A stretch of 64,000 nt of DNA, taken from positions 24,997,536 through 25,061,535 of the forward strand of contig OY744609.1 in assembly GCA_963556255.1 (NCBI GenBank), read 5' to 3'. Positions 52,901-62,600 of the stretch are shown one piece after another (within the stretch, counting starts at the first letter, position 1; each line of letters opens with the position of its first letter). Position numbers and translations under genes: made by a program. The notes below the pieces were generated by a model that was not told the DNA's origin, did no database searches, and was given only the letters and a program-made list of their open reading frames with translations. This stretch comes from Allolobophora icterica. Its lineage: Eukaryota > Annelida > Clitellata > Crassiclitellata > Lumbricidae.

Positions 52901-55900
52901 AACATACAGAAAAATTCATATACATCGAACCCTCGCTACAACATGTGTCGATATAACGCAAAATTGGATACAATGCGGTCACAGTTATGGATCCAAAAAA
53001 TTAATCATGTACATGTGTGATGTAAGGAACAAAATATACAGCGCATATCACTCTCTGCACTGATCTCTTATCTCGTAACTCGCAGAGCTGATAGATGGTC
53101 AAACGGACAAGTAGTATACTGAGTTAACCACTATAATACGTCGACATTGTATATGTAAACGATTTTTGCTGGTAGAGAAAGAACTCTCCAAGAGACTTAT
53201 TCAATCATCTATGCCAACGCTATGAAAACCATGTGCATCTATTTAGTCTGCTGCATTTTGCTAAACAGAAGCACAGTGAGACACAAGCACAACTCAATGT
53301 CTTAACAAAAACCTAGTTTTTGTAGAAAACAAGACTAGTTTATCTGCTTCAGTTAAATATCCGAAAGATGCAAAAATTTCTTTATTGTATATTGTTTCCT
53401 GCAAAGAAAAGATGATTAAAGGTGTTGTATGTGTAATTTACTAATCGGAAATAATTAATGTTACATAAATTTAGCTGCAGCATTCCATATGCATAGCTGG
53501 AAATTCATGTTTCCTAAGAGTGAAAAATCAAAAACAAAGAATACAAAGCAATCATCCCCATTTATTTAAAACATTGCTTCCATTCCAAAATGCAACTAAG
53601 AATTAAGCAGAATTTTGTGGCCTCCTTCACAAGTCCAATGACGCCCGCTTGAGAATGTTACAGACTCACTTTTGGTAACAATAGTGAATTGTTGCTGTCA
53701 TTAGCCCATACAACTTGCAAATACACAGCTACACTAGACAGGTGCACGGTTGCAAATTACAATTTCAGTATTACGAGGCCCTCGCTGTAATGATAGTGGT
53801 AGATGATATGGATCTCAAATCCAGTGTTGTAGCAAGGGTGTGGTGTACTTCAATAAGTCAAAACAATGAGACACACATATTACACAAATTTATTGCTGAT
53901 GTCCTACATTATTACCTTACGAAAAGTAATCTGCTCTGCTGAGTAAAAACAGGGAAAAATTATGCATAGATTGAAATAAATGTTTTTACAAATGGCCATT
54001 TAAACTGAAACAAGAATTGCCTTACCGATCTTTCTCTTGCAGTTGCTCGGTTATGATCCTAAGCTGCTGTGAGGAATCTCCAGAGCTGTTCATCAGTTGC
54101 GACATCCGATGTTCCTAAGCCACAAACACCATCATCATCATTGCTACCACCTCGTATGTGTTCAGTCACTTTACGTAAACTCAAAGCATAACTATTACGA
54201 AAGGACCGAGTCTCCATGTTTAGAGTTACAACTTCCCAGCAAATGATGTAACCTCTGCATAATGATGTCAAGAAATGCTGATGATTTCAATAGGTCTAAT
54301 AATGATTCAGTTAGTAATGTATTCTTTGAAAATTGAAGAGACAAATCTCTGCACCAAGACGAGCTTCTACACCAGCAGCAATTTCAATATTTACTACAAA
54401 AAATACAGTGCAAACTGCAGACCTGGTTTCAACACTTAGTAAACAAGAAGTTCAGCCAGCACATCGTAAATTATCTTGTGCATCTACCTGATCTGGTTTT
54501 ATGTTGTCAGCTCAGGACAAAATCAATGCCTCTGGCAAGTTTCTCTTGAGGCTGTGAGCTACATCAATTTGTGATAACAATTGCAATCACAATTAATTAA
54601 TTTAATTAGAATTTTTGCTCATTAATCACAAGTTACCAGTGCAATTTTATCTTGCTCCAGATGATGATTTTTTTCACCATTCTGCTGCAGCTGAAGCTCG
54701 AGATCTGAAGACAACGAAGACTTGTCATTACTTTAATTTTCCAATCAGTTTTATCTGTGGTGTTTGGCCAACAGATAACACTTCAAACACAAGAAATCAG
54801 ATCAGATTTGCTGATGAGTTATTTGTTGTCATACAACAGACTGATGACAGAATTTGGTTAGAGATAAAACAGACCAACAATATATTGTTGTGGTATCTAA
54901 CAGACATGCAAACAAATTACTTCTACTGACATGAGGCAAAGAATCTAACCTGCTACTTGAGTATTGAGTTTGCTGATGTCGCCATACAGAGAATTTGCAG
55001 TTGTCTCACTTGAAACCAACTTCGACATCAGCTCTATCATACAAAACATAAAAGAACATAAATTGAATGATCGGAAGAAAAGAATTTAACACTTAACCAA
55101 CAACAACTTAAAATGTACAAAAATGAAATCTGAATTTTTCTCATGCTAAACAATTGCCTGATAAAATTCCGAGTACAAATAGCAAATGTCCACTGCAGAA
55201 ATAATCATTTGATGACAATGATAACTACAGAAATGATTACGACACCAACCAGAATGATGATGATGAATACTATAGGAAATTAAAACATGACAACGACATA
55301 CCATCAATGTTTTGTTCGTGTTTCTTTTCCAATGCTTCAGATGAAGACAAATCTTGTATCTTCAAGATTGCATAAAAGAAATAACAAAACCACATAATAT
55401 CGTCACACGTAATTATCTGTCTAACTACGAGAATGGCGAAAAAGTCAATGTTCCAGTTGGGACCCTGTGTAAAGTGACAAAAATGGTGCAACCTCTGTTA
55501 CATACTCACGAACCTTGAGTCTACTTCTTCAACCGCCTCATAAGTTCACTGAGTGTTAAACCAGCCAGCCACCTCACGAAGTACATGACAACGATGAGAC
55601 ATAATACACAATCACACCAGCTACTGTTTTGATAATGGAAGACCCTGTAAGCAGTTGCAGAAACTGACACTAGGTAATGCCGACATACAAAGACATCCAA
55701 ACCAGAGATCATGCCATTTTTTCACTTCCACACAGTTCCCATTAAGAAGTAAGCCAAGAAATAAATGTTATGAAGCAAATTAAAAAGTTAAGAAATTCTG
55801 ATCATTTAGCAACTGCTGTAGTACTGATGTCTAATGCACACGGCATAAACTGATGGAATACAAAACCAAGCCATAATCACACAGACAGAGGGACAGTTAA

Positions 55901-58900
55901 GAGATAGATGTTAAGAGGCAAGCAGGTTAAACAATTAAGAAGATTTCTTAGCCTTTGTTCTGGCCCAGGAAGATATTTGGGGGGTTAGGTAAATACCATC
56001 TCTTAAGGATAAAAAAGTGCATGGCTCTGGGTTTGCTTTTGGTATCATTTGAAAAGTTCTATGAATCATTAGTATGAATGCTACTTACAGTACTGATGAT
56101 CCTATTACCCATCAATGCATGAAATCCTTCAAAATGAACCCCTCATGACTTCAAATTGCCAAATATCATATGCCAAATTTTGTCTTCATTCAGCATCACA
56201 TCAGTCATAAACCGCGATTGTAAAATGAAACAGGTTACTGACTGTAGCTCATTTATTGCCTTAATTAACAGTAACTATTAACAGAGGATGATGGCTGGTC
56301 TTGTAATTTGTAATGTCAACAAACAGCTTTAGTATAGTAATGCATATAATGTATATATTAATATATAATGTCACAATTCTGTGCCTGTGTGGAAAGTTTC
56401 CCATTGTTGCAATTTTATGCCTGAGCAGGACAGTGTTAAAAAGCAAATAATAACAACCTGTTGTTCCAGTTGAGATTTAATTTCCATCACATTTGTCTTT
56501 TCCTCAGACAATGCTGTTTCCAGGTCGGCAACCCTCTGACCTTTAGATGTCACTGCTGAGTTTAGCTTCACGACCTAAAACACAAGTAAATATTAACAGA
56601 AATCTGTTTAACTTCTTTATTCAGAATTTTAGATTACACTCTAAAATTAATGCATCGAGTATCAATAAATACTCCTTTAAACATTGTAACAAACGTAATC
56701 AAACTGCAATCTATGTAAAAATCATGAAAATAAATTAAATATGAGGCAAGATTATCAACGATTTTCTTGTATTTAAACACCTAACATAGCCTATCATAAT
56801 GTACATGGAAGCCAGGAAGACATTAAACTAACCAACAAACCATGCACTAATCTGTCCGTAATTAAGACTGAAATCAGACTTTTACCTCCTCCACAAGCCG
56901 AGTGTTTTCTGTTTCCAGTTCCCTATCCCTGTCTTCTTTTTCCTTAAGTTTCTCGTTAAGCACCTTCACCTGTTCTATGTATTCTTTTATTCGATCATCA
57001 GTGGACACTTTCAACTCATCACCTGAGGACGAGGGAGGATTTGCGCTCCCCAATAAATCTCCCTTGGATGCTACTTCTGGCATCTGCTGGGTCTAAAATT
57101 TGAACAGCTTATCACAAGTCAGGCTAACACTGCATTTCAACCATGAGATATCTCAAGATATCTCAAGTCCTTCATCCAGAAATATTCCTCAGATACAGGA
57201 ATATATATAAAGATTCAAAAGAATAGTTTCTAGTCCTAAGAATTCCTAAGATGATATACAATCATCCACAAATCTTTCTGTCCAGCTGGCTGCTCTAGAT
57301 AATCGCATTTGATAACTCAGCCATATATTCTCAACTGTGCAAGCGCAACAGGCAGGAAGACAGTCGCAAATTCTAGGGGTCACCCGGAAATCGCCTCGGA
57401 CATTTGCCTCGGCCGAATATCCAGTTTTTTGGCACTATTCGGAAGTATTCGCCTCGGCAAATACTATACACACAAATAGTTGCTTGTTTGCTTCACTTGC
57501 CGGAATTTGTAGGCTCATAAAATCAGCTTTGAGCTTCATCTAGCATATTCAATTTGAAGAAGTACAAAAACACCAACACCGGAAGTCCACAACAGATGTC
57601 AAGTCCATTTTCACTGATTATTTATTTTAAAATTCAAAATGTATTAGTCAATTATTACAAATACAGAAATTTATTTCGATAAGTTTTCATTACATGAAAA
57701 TGTGAAGCTTCGCATATGGAACAAATGGTACTCGGTTCGTACCCGGATCCGGCAAATAGTACATCCAAATACTCAGATTCGGTACTCGGTGGAAAATGTC
57801 TACCCGGCTGACCCCTAGCAAATTCAATTAACAACAGTGAGAACAAGTTGAAAGAGATTGACGGGGTTAAATGAAAGTATCAGAGGATCACAGAAGTGTT
57901 GACGTGTCTGTTGTCGATCACATATTCACCTTGAGCGCAGACAGTTCTTCGAAGAGGCTGTTGGCTCTCTGTGTCTGCTTCTCCAATTGAACAGTCATCT
58001 CCTTCAGTTTACGAGCATCGATCTCTGTCTGGCTCTAGATAAAAAATCAGTCAACAGTTACACAGTTAATTCAGTTCAACCACTAATGCAACAAGATTAC
58101 CAAGTAATTGATTCACTGGAGTCATAGCCTAAACAGAGAGATTCCAATATGATTATTCACACAATATTATGATTCATGAATCCAAATCATTATTTAAAAT
58201 GATGTGATGAAGAGTTCTCTAATAAGCCTTTAACCTGGTTAAATTTATAAGAATTTAAACTGATGCATTTACTCTGATTCACTTACCTCCAAGTCTCCTT
58301 TGTCAATTGATGCTTCCTCGATCGTAAACTGAAGATCTTCGACTTTCCTGCAAGAAAATACATGAGTTTTTTTTACAATACTTGAACTGCAGTTTTGTCC
58401 AGTCATAGTTGTGCCACTTGATCCAGTGCAAAAGGATGATATTAGATACAGGCAAAGTCTCAAAACCCTATTGAGACAAACAACAGGATGAAATTTATTT
58501 GTAAAAGTTCAGTACTTTAAAGTCTTTAGTAAAATGCCTGTCAAAATGAAGAGAATAGAATATTCTTTATTGCAACCAATTGCAAACCGCATTTTGGTGT
58601 ACAGCAACTTGAGTGTGTTTATACTGATTATATATGCCAACCAACTAAAATTAATTGCTAATATTTGTCTCTAATAGGCCCCATTTATATTATTTATTGC
58701 CCACTGGGGTACTAGGCCACTTCATATACCATCCCGATGATAAACGTTTTTCTAACCAAACTATCAGCGATTCAGCGGTCAGGATTTCCAGGTCGTGAGC
58801 TCGAAGGTGCAGAAAGTGGCCTGTACATTTGATAGTGTGATGATGTCATCTTAAGATCAGGACAAGTTACCTCTTTTCATCTTCCAGCTGTAGAACTAAC

Positions 58901-59554
58901 TCTGCCTTCTCTTTTTCTAGGAGTTCCAGAGTGATGAGTAGTTTCTTTGTTCCTTCTTCACTCTCGGCCAACAATCGCTCACACTGCCCAGACAATGCAG
59001 CCATCTTGCTCTCAACCTGTCCCAGAAACAATGACAATCAACATGAGTGAAAAGAAATCAAAACTAAGAGACACTGCAGCACAACTGGCCTACAACTGTA
59101 CTGCTACACGCATAGAAATTTCATAACTCAAATAAATTGTAAACAGTAGAAGTCAACGAAAAAGTTAACTCCACCCACATACCTCTTCAGCATGAGCGGC
59201 TGTCCGTGCAACCTCTGACCTCTCAAGGTCGCGCTCCATCAGCAGCTGATCCACGTGTTCCTCCTTCTCTTTCAGTGCTTTCTAACAAAACAGAATCAAC
59301 AGATGGAATGGTTTAATTCTCACCTGCGGCAATCCATCCATCTTCTAATTACTCACCAGGGTTTCCTCTCTCGCTCAAAGTCTTCAGTTTGTTCATACAC
59401 CTCAGTTTGGTGTCAGATCTTAATTTAATGCACTAAATAACCTCAACAGAGTTGAAAATCTTCTGAAACTGAAGAATGAGAAGAACAGAAGAAGTTTTAC
59501 CTGTAGAGCCGATTCGGCGCCCGGAGTTGTACCGGCTGACCTCATCTTAGAAGC
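40917..59554 (-). CDS. CLIP1: CLIP-170 / CAP-Gly linker protein, coiled coil and C-terminus (5' partial, 24 exons)
   Basis: Microtubule plus-end tracking protein. Seen: RERDLER-type start of the rod ([20 protein letters not shown]; human [19 protein letters not shown]), a rod of about 1,600 residues, [15 protein letters not shown] (human [15 protein letters not shown]), two zinc knuckles (CDIC...HDTDDC and [14 protein letters not shown]) and the tail DDEQTF. All 24 exons join in phase: 5,499 nt, 1,832 codons plus stop. The CAP-Gly domains are missing because the gene continues past 64000. Known for the family: CAP-Gly domains bind tubulin and EB1, the zinc knuckles bind dynactin p150/LIS1, and the tail folds back on the CAP-Gly domains. 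The rod is much longer than in human CLIP-170 (1,438 aa in total) because of internal duplications (see findings). Confidence 0.96.
41024..42060. mobile_element. hAT-type DNA transposon, 1.04 kb, non-autonomous
   Basis: Ends CAGGCATGGCGAACCT and the complement of CAGGCATGGCGAACCT (perfect over 16 bp). The perfect 8-bp target duplication GTCTATAT is at 41016-41023 and 42061-42068. Subterminal GGCACGC words recur at both ends. No transposase frame is present. It sits in the last CLIP1 intron. Confidence 0.95.
42083..42310 (+). mobile_element. tRNA-derived SINE with intact Pol III boxes
   Basis: Box A TGGCTCAGTGG (42092-42102) and box B GGTTCGAATCC (42135-42145) are 33 bp apart, as in tRNA. A body follows, then the tail GAGAGGCGCTATAGAAAT and an A-rich (AATAAAAAA) end. 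It starts about 15 bp right of the hAT element. It is not a tRNA gene: the cloverleaf 3' half is missing. Confidence 0.88.
42666..42853 (-). CDS. CLIP1: CLIP1 exon with first zinc knuckle
   Basis: Acceptor CAATGCAG|T, donor GTGAAG|GTGAGC. It encodes [20 protein letters not shown], then [16 protein letters not shown]. Human: [17 protein letters not shown] and HHGSRGEERPYCEICE. One base is carried to the last exon. Confidence 0.96.
43342..43673 (-). CDS. CLIP1: CLIP1 exon: end of rod, FLNSVIVD motif
   Basis: Acceptor CATCAATAG|GTG, donor GACATCAG|GTCAGA. It encodes [20 protein letters not shown], then [20 protein letters not shown] and ETESDVDI. The FLNSVIVD block is nearly invariant in CLIP-170. 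Confidence 0.96.
44147..44255 (-). CDS. CLIP1: CLIP1 exon
   Basis: Acceptor AATCAGAG|G (chosen over the AG two bases earlier to keep phase), donor AAAGAG|GTAATG. It encodes [20 protein letters not shown], then [13 protein letters not shown]. Coiled coil. Confidence 0.9.
45215..45267 (-). CDS. CLIP1: CLIP1 exon (53 nt)
   Basis: Acceptor TTACTTGCAG|C, donor CAGGG|GTAAGC. It encodes [17 protein letters not shown]. Phase 0 in, two bases carried out. Confidence 0.88.
45484..45604 (-). CDS. CLIP1: CLIP1 exon
   Basis: Acceptor TTTACTGCAG|T, donor GGGCGG|GTCAGT. It encodes [20 protein letters not shown], then [16 protein letters not shown]. Coiled coil. Confidence 0.9.
45746..45910 (+). pseudogene. 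LINE reverse-transcriptase fragment
   Basis: The + strand reads [20 protein letters not shown] then EKSFSVMG, matching the RT motif LDLSAAFDTxDHSILLxxL of CR1/Jockey-type LINEs. A stop follows. It lies in a CLIP1 intron, antisense to the gene. Confidence 0.75.
46077..46183 (-). CDS. CLIP1: CLIP1 exon: decayed A-module start
   Basis: Acceptor AATTTCAG|ATT, donor GAAGAAAC|GTAAGG. It encodes [20 protein letters not shown], resembling the start of the duplicated A exons ([12 protein letters not shown]). It follows a B exon that ends LSQQ, so it looks like an older copy of the same module. Confidence 0.92.
46454..46760 (+). pseudogene. LINE ORF2 C-terminus with (AAGAC)n tail
   Basis: The + strand reads [20 protein letters not shown], then [12 protein letters not shown] and [19 protein letters not shown], the common LINE ORF2 ending (RRKLxYFGHxMRK...GRPxxxW...VHxxANPxxEDG). 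It ends in three AAGAC units, a typical LINE 3' microsatellite tail. It is 5'-truncated and lies in a CLIP1 intron. Confidence 0.88.
46901..47467 (-). CDS. CLIP1: CLIP1 exon B3 (rod module)
   Basis: Acceptor ACTTGTAG|GCA, donor CAACAG|GTTGGT; 567 nt, phase 0 at both ends. It encodes [40 protein letters not shown] and ends IISLSQQ. Built of about 25-residue units. Paralogous to the exons at 51401-52042 and 48687-50000. Confidence 0.95.
47944..48213 (-). CDS. CLIP1: CLIP1 exon A3 (rod module)
   Basis: Acceptor AATCTAG|GTC, donor CTGAAG|GTTTGT; 270 nt, phase 0 at both ends. It encodes [40 protein letters not shown] and ends LTAELDQLK. Its first 90 bases are almost identical to exon A2 at 50340-50588. 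Confidence 0.95.
48687..50000 (-). CDS. CLIP1: CLIP1 exon B2: giant repeat exon of the rod (1,314 nt)
   Basis: Acceptor TTTTACAG|GTG, donor CAGCAG|GTTTGT; phase 0 at both ends, 438 codons. It starts [20 protein letters not shown] and ends VTHLSQQ. Between them about a dozen 25-residue units repeat, for example [20 protein letters not shown] then ENKEK. The + strand 241-codon frame here is antisense shadow. Confidence 0.95.
48801..49776 (-). repeat. CLIP1: 75-bp coding repeat array with 300-bp higher-order unit
   Basis: The landmark TTTATTTTCC (or TTTAGATTCC) recurs at 48876, 48951, 49026, 49101, 49176, 49251, 49326, 49401, 49476, 49551, 49626 and 49701: exactly 75 bp each time. Bases 49141-49380 and 49441-49680, 300 bp apart, differ at only a handful of sites; two 60-base rows are identical. 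Confidence 0.95.
50340..50588 (-). CDS. CLIP1: CLIP1 exon A2 (rod module)
   Basis: Acceptor AAATCCAG|GTC, donor GTGAAG|GTGAGT; 249 nt, phase 0 at both ends. It encodes [40 protein letters not shown] and ends LTAELEQVK. Confidence 0.95.
51401..52042 (-). CDS. CLIP1: CLIP1 exon B1 (rod module)
   Basis: Acceptor TTTTCTAG|GCA, donor CAACAG|GTACGG; 642 nt, phase 0 at both ends. It encodes [40 protein letters not shown] and ends IAHLSQQ. Confidence 0.95.
52385..52796 (-). CDS. CLIP1: CLIP1 exon A1 (rod module, long form)
   Basis: Acceptor TTCTTTCAG|A, donor TTAAGG|GTAGGT. It encodes [20 protein letters not shown], then [18 protein letters not shown] and ends TMEVEQLR. Its second half aligns with exons A2 and A3. 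Its first half matches the single-copy rod of human CLIP-170 (LKLTKANENASFLQK region). Confidence 0.94.
54026..54114 (-). CDS. CLIP1: CLIP1 exon (89 nt)
   Basis: Acceptor GTGGCTTAG|GAA, donor GATCG|GTAAGG. It encodes [20 protein letters not shown] then ITEQLQEKD, resembling human IMKMSGDNSSQLTKMNDEL. Two bases are carried out. Confidence 0.93.
54637..54704 (-). CDS. CLIP1: CLIP1 exon (68 nt)
   Basis: Acceptor TGTCTTCAG|AT, donor GCACTG|GTAACT. It encodes [20 protein letters not shown]. One base is carried in, giving Asp. Confidence 0.9.
54950..55033 (-). CDS. CLIP1: CLIP1 exon (84 nt)
   Basis: Acceptor TATGATAG|AG, donor TAGCAG|GTTAGA. It encodes [20 protein letters not shown] then KLNTQVA. 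One base in, one base out. Confidence 0.9.
55302..55359 (-). CDS. CLIP1: CLIP1 exon (58 nt)
   Basis: Acceptor ATCTTGAAG|ATA, selected over a second AG (start 55352) because the previous exon ends in phase 0. Donor TTGATG|GTATGT. It encodes [19 protein letters not shown]. Confidence 0.82.
56458..56574 (-). CDS. CLIP1: CLIP1 exon (117 nt)
   Basis: Acceptor TTTTAG|GTC, donor CAACAG|GTTGTT, phase 0 at both ends. It encodes [20 protein letters not shown], then [16 protein letters not shown]. Compare human VATVSEKSRIMELEKDLAL. Confidence 0.93.
56886..57092 (-). CDS. CLIP1: CLIP1 exon (207 nt)
   Basis: Acceptor AATTTTAG|ACC, donor GAGGAG|GTAAAA, phase 0 at both ends. It encodes [20 protein letters not shown], a Ser/Pro-rich break, then [20 protein letters not shown], resuming the coiled coil. 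The break may be a hinge in the rod (inferred). Confidence 0.92.
57374..57817. mobile_element. hAT-type MITE (444 bp)
   Basis: Ends TAGGGGTCACCCGG and the complement of TAGGGGTCAGCCGG. The perfect 8-bp target duplication GCAAATTC is at 57366-57373 and 57818-57825. GCCTCGG and CGGTACTCGG words recur inside. It lies in a CLIP1 intron. Confidence 0.92.
57930..58034 (-). CDS. CLIP1: CLIP1 exon (105 nt)
   Basis: Acceptor TTATCTAG|AGC, donor CTCAAG|GTGAAT, phase 0 at both ends. It encodes [20 protein letters not shown] then [13 protein letters not shown], matching human [20 protein letters not shown] in position. Confidence 0.94.
58287..58347 (-). CDS. CLIP1: CLIP1 exon (61 nt): KVEDLQF motif
   Basis: Acceptor TTCTTGCAG|G, donor TTGGAG|GTAAGT. 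It encodes [20 protein letters not shown]; human [20 protein letters not shown]. Too short for simple ORF finding but close to identical. Confidence 0.97.
58871..59016 (-). CDS. CLIP1: CLIP1 exon (146 nt)
   Basis: Acceptor GGGACAG|GTT, donor AAAAGAG|GTAACT. It encodes [20 protein letters not shown], then [19 protein letters not shown], matching human [19 protein letters not shown] across the junction. Two bases are carried out. Confidence 0.95.
59183..59281 (-). CDS. CLIP1: CLIP1 exon (99 nt): start of the coiled-coil rod
   Basis: Acceptor GTTTTGTTAG|AAA, donor GAAGAG|GTATGT. It encodes [20 protein letters not shown] then [13 protein letters not shown]; human [33 protein letters not shown]. 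Confidence 0.97.
59501..59554 (-). CDS. CLIP1: CLIP1 exon (54 nt): most upstream exon firmly placed in the window
   Basis: Acceptor GGTCTCCAG|GCT, donor CTACAG|GTAAAA, phase 0 at both ends. It encodes [18 protein letters not shown], matching human KISGTTALQ just before the rod. The Ser-rich linker and CAP-Gly exons are not in the window. Confidence 0.9.
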
Positions 59555-60289
59555 CTGGAGACCAACAGAAAACCCAAAAAACACCTCTAACACAACACAC
59601 CCTCAGAACACAAATACAACAGAAATAATTATTTATAACCCAATTGATGTCATTTACTCTGTTTATGTGGAACTTCCCTTCTCTTTTCCTTTTTTACTGT
59701 TAATGTGGAACTTCACCTCTGCAATATGAGCAACTGTTGGCCGAGAGTAAAGAAGCAACAAAGAAACTAATCTTTTTTTGTCCGAAGGCAGAAAGTGCAA
59801 TGCCGTCTCACCCTTTATCTGGCTTTCCATTACAATGACTATCTATTTCAGCCCGGCAAATATCTTATAATGTAGCAGTGCTGTAACCTGATTTTCCTGC
59901 TCTTAGCACGATAGAAACTGATCTATGCAACATATGAAAAGCCAAAATGTGGAGGAAGACATTGGTTGCATTAGCAATGGGTTCCTCTTTTCCACATTCA
60001 ATCTGAAACTGTTGTAATCTCCTATCGTAATCTTTTCCTTCCCTTCAACTCTCATTCACTGTGACCAAATCTCTTCCGATCAATGGAATTGTACTTGTAG
60101 TTCATCTCCTTTCATCTGATTCCTTATTGATCAATTGATGCACAAGGCATCACTGTTATACACTGGCACTAAAGAAGTTAATACCCGGTACTTATTATTA
60201 CCCTTCTGCACTCTGACCTTCCTTTCTTCCTGCCTCTCACATTCCTTTGCTCTTCCAATCCATTAACTTCTCAATGCCAGAGCTGGGCT

Positions 60290-60372
60290 TGGAGTGCCTC
60301 TGAGCAGGTACCTTGGAGGGGCGCTACATAAGTCTTCTGAATGAATGAATGAATGAATGAATGAATGAACAA
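60290..60372 (+). repeat. SINE-type tail with (GAAT)n microsatellite
   Basis: GAGTGCCTCTGAGCAGGTAC and GGGGCGCTACATAAGTCTTC are followed by six to seven GAAT units. Related tail words (GGCGCTATAGAAAT and GGCGCTATGTAGATATAAG) end other SINE copies at about 42285 and 35492. Confidence 0.7.
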
Positions 60373-61739
60373 AACTTTTCATAAAAACTCAGAATCCCTT
60401 CAAGTGCAAAGTCATATAAAAAATACTCATAAGAAATTCGTTACATCATTTTATAATAAAATTCAGAAAATGCTATGGTTTACAGGTGACCTCAAGGACT
60501 GACCAGAATCTGGGTCAGGTCAGGGTTATATAGCTCTTGGATCATTGAACTGACCAACTTTACCCCAACCAAAACCAGATCAGCTGTAGGCATCTCAGTT
60601 TCAGCAGCAGTTGAAGCAAGGTAAGCAAACACCAGCAGATTGGAAAAATGTCTCCTCTGCAGGAAACTCATTCTTGCAAAGCAAACACTTAACAAATTAG
60701 TCACTCTTTCTGCAAGCACTTGCTGTTACTTATCCAAATGCATAACTAAAGCCAAGCCAGGGCTGGGAAACAAAACCAAATGATACACAACACCAAAATC
60801 ACTAAATTGATTGACTGAAATGCAAACGGTTAAAACAGATTTCTCACAAGCTTAACCAAGTCATCAATCATAGCCAAGAAATTGCACTCCAGGTGACTAC
60901 TGGTTTAAAAACTTCACAATTCGTTAAACCTTTTAGAAAAAAATTAGGTGTACATTGGAGTTATATAATACCAGATATCTCTAATTATTAGACAAACATC
61001 GTTAGTCAAATAAAATCAGATGACAAGGAGTCTGCAAGTTAAACAGTGTATTCTGGTAGCTTTAGCCATGGAAGAAGAGCTGCAGATGATCTAACAAACG
61101 AAACAATCTAAGTCATATTTATATAATGCGTTTACTTCATGCGTGTTATATACATAAAAAAATACATATGAATGGTGTTAAATATCTACCTAGCAAATAG
61201 TAGTGATATCTAACAGACTATCTGCACAGGATGACTACAGACATTTCTAAAATGATGACAAGACTGAAGATGACTAGATGACCACACGAGTTTTCTCACG
61301 ATTCATGACTAACCTCTGTAATCCTGCAAATGATTTTGAAAGAAGCCAAAGACGCGACAGACCAATAAAGAACCGGCCACGAATGCTTATATGAAAACAT
61401 ATCAACAGAACATTCAAACGATCACTCCATAGTCAAACATAACACAGGCAAATGCAGCATTCAACTCAGAGGGATACGCAAGTGATTCAATTTAGCTGGC
61501 CAATGAGACTGGAAGGGTCAACTAACCCAATTTAGCTGATAAGCGGGTTCTCAGTGCAAATTCTGAGCAAGCTAATAGTGCAAAGCGAGGCAAAAGCACA
61601 ACCAAAGCCAACAAATAAAGACAAGCATTGACTGACAATCTAAGTTCTTACAGAGAATTGAAGATAATTGAAGCACCATAGCCCAATAAAGTTCTGATCA
61701 AACACCGGCTCATTTATTAAGAATAATTAACACATTAAC

Positions 61740-62600
61740 CCCTTAAAAAGTAGAATTTTAGCATAAAATTAACAATTTCCAACTTGTAATATATCAGTCA
61801 GTTCTTAACCTACAGACATGATATTAATGTCATTTACATTTTATCTCCCCTTCCCATCCATCCAATGTTTGACAAAAAATTTTGTGGGGTTGCCAAAGGT
61901 GCTCTAAACTGTACCCAACCCTAGGTTTTTTACTCCTCTATGTTCAGGCCCTATAAAAAGATTTTCAGTCACAACATGAATAGAGTTAGCAAAACATTTA
62001 GCAGAAATTAACAGCAGACAACAAACAAAAGAAATGTTGAAAATATTTTCATAAAGAGAGGAGATATAATTTGTAGTCATTAGAACATAGTCGTAAAAAT
62101 GAACCAATTATGAAGGAAATGCATGAAAAGTAAGAAGCTTAGTACTTAATATAACTTCATCAGTTTTTGACAATCTGAGCACAAGGTTAACACCACTCTT
62201 TAACATTTTACCTTTATGTCCTATCCACTTATCCCTCTTTTAAACAAATATTTTTGGGTACCAAAAACTGTTCCAAACTGTACCGCTCCCCAATATTTTC
62301 CTTTTTTAATGTTCAATCCCTGATATAAAAATATTTCAATGACAACATATGTGGTGTGAACACAAAATATGTGCAGAAACTAAAACCAGATACAAAAAGA
62401 TACAAAAGAAGTTTTAAAACTATTTTCATAAATAAAGAAAACATAATTTTTTAGTAATTACACCATAGTCATAAAAGTGAAAGAAATTAAGAAAATGCCT
62501 GAATTAGCTCTATGTAAATACACTCATGCTTTGTAGTGTTTTATTTCCTCTTCCCATCCATCCATCCAGTTTTGCCTCAATTCAACGGTGCCCACCCCAC
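61740..62600. repeat. Degenerate two-copy repeat, possible piggyBac flank
   Basis: Blocks such as CTGTACC, ATTTTCATAAA and CATAGTC(G/A)TAAAA recur in the same order at about 61740-62105 and 62210-62480. CTTCCCATCCATCCA recurs at 61850 and 62553. The left edge TTAACCCCTTAAAAAG has the TTAA context of piggyBac-type elements. Identity is low and assignment is tentative. Confidence 0.45.

Noticed and set aside
52925..53170. Pogo-like MITE with TCGAACCCTCGCTACAAC-type left end
   Set aside because: The left end resembles Tigger/pogo termini, but I could not align a convincing right end or TA duplication.
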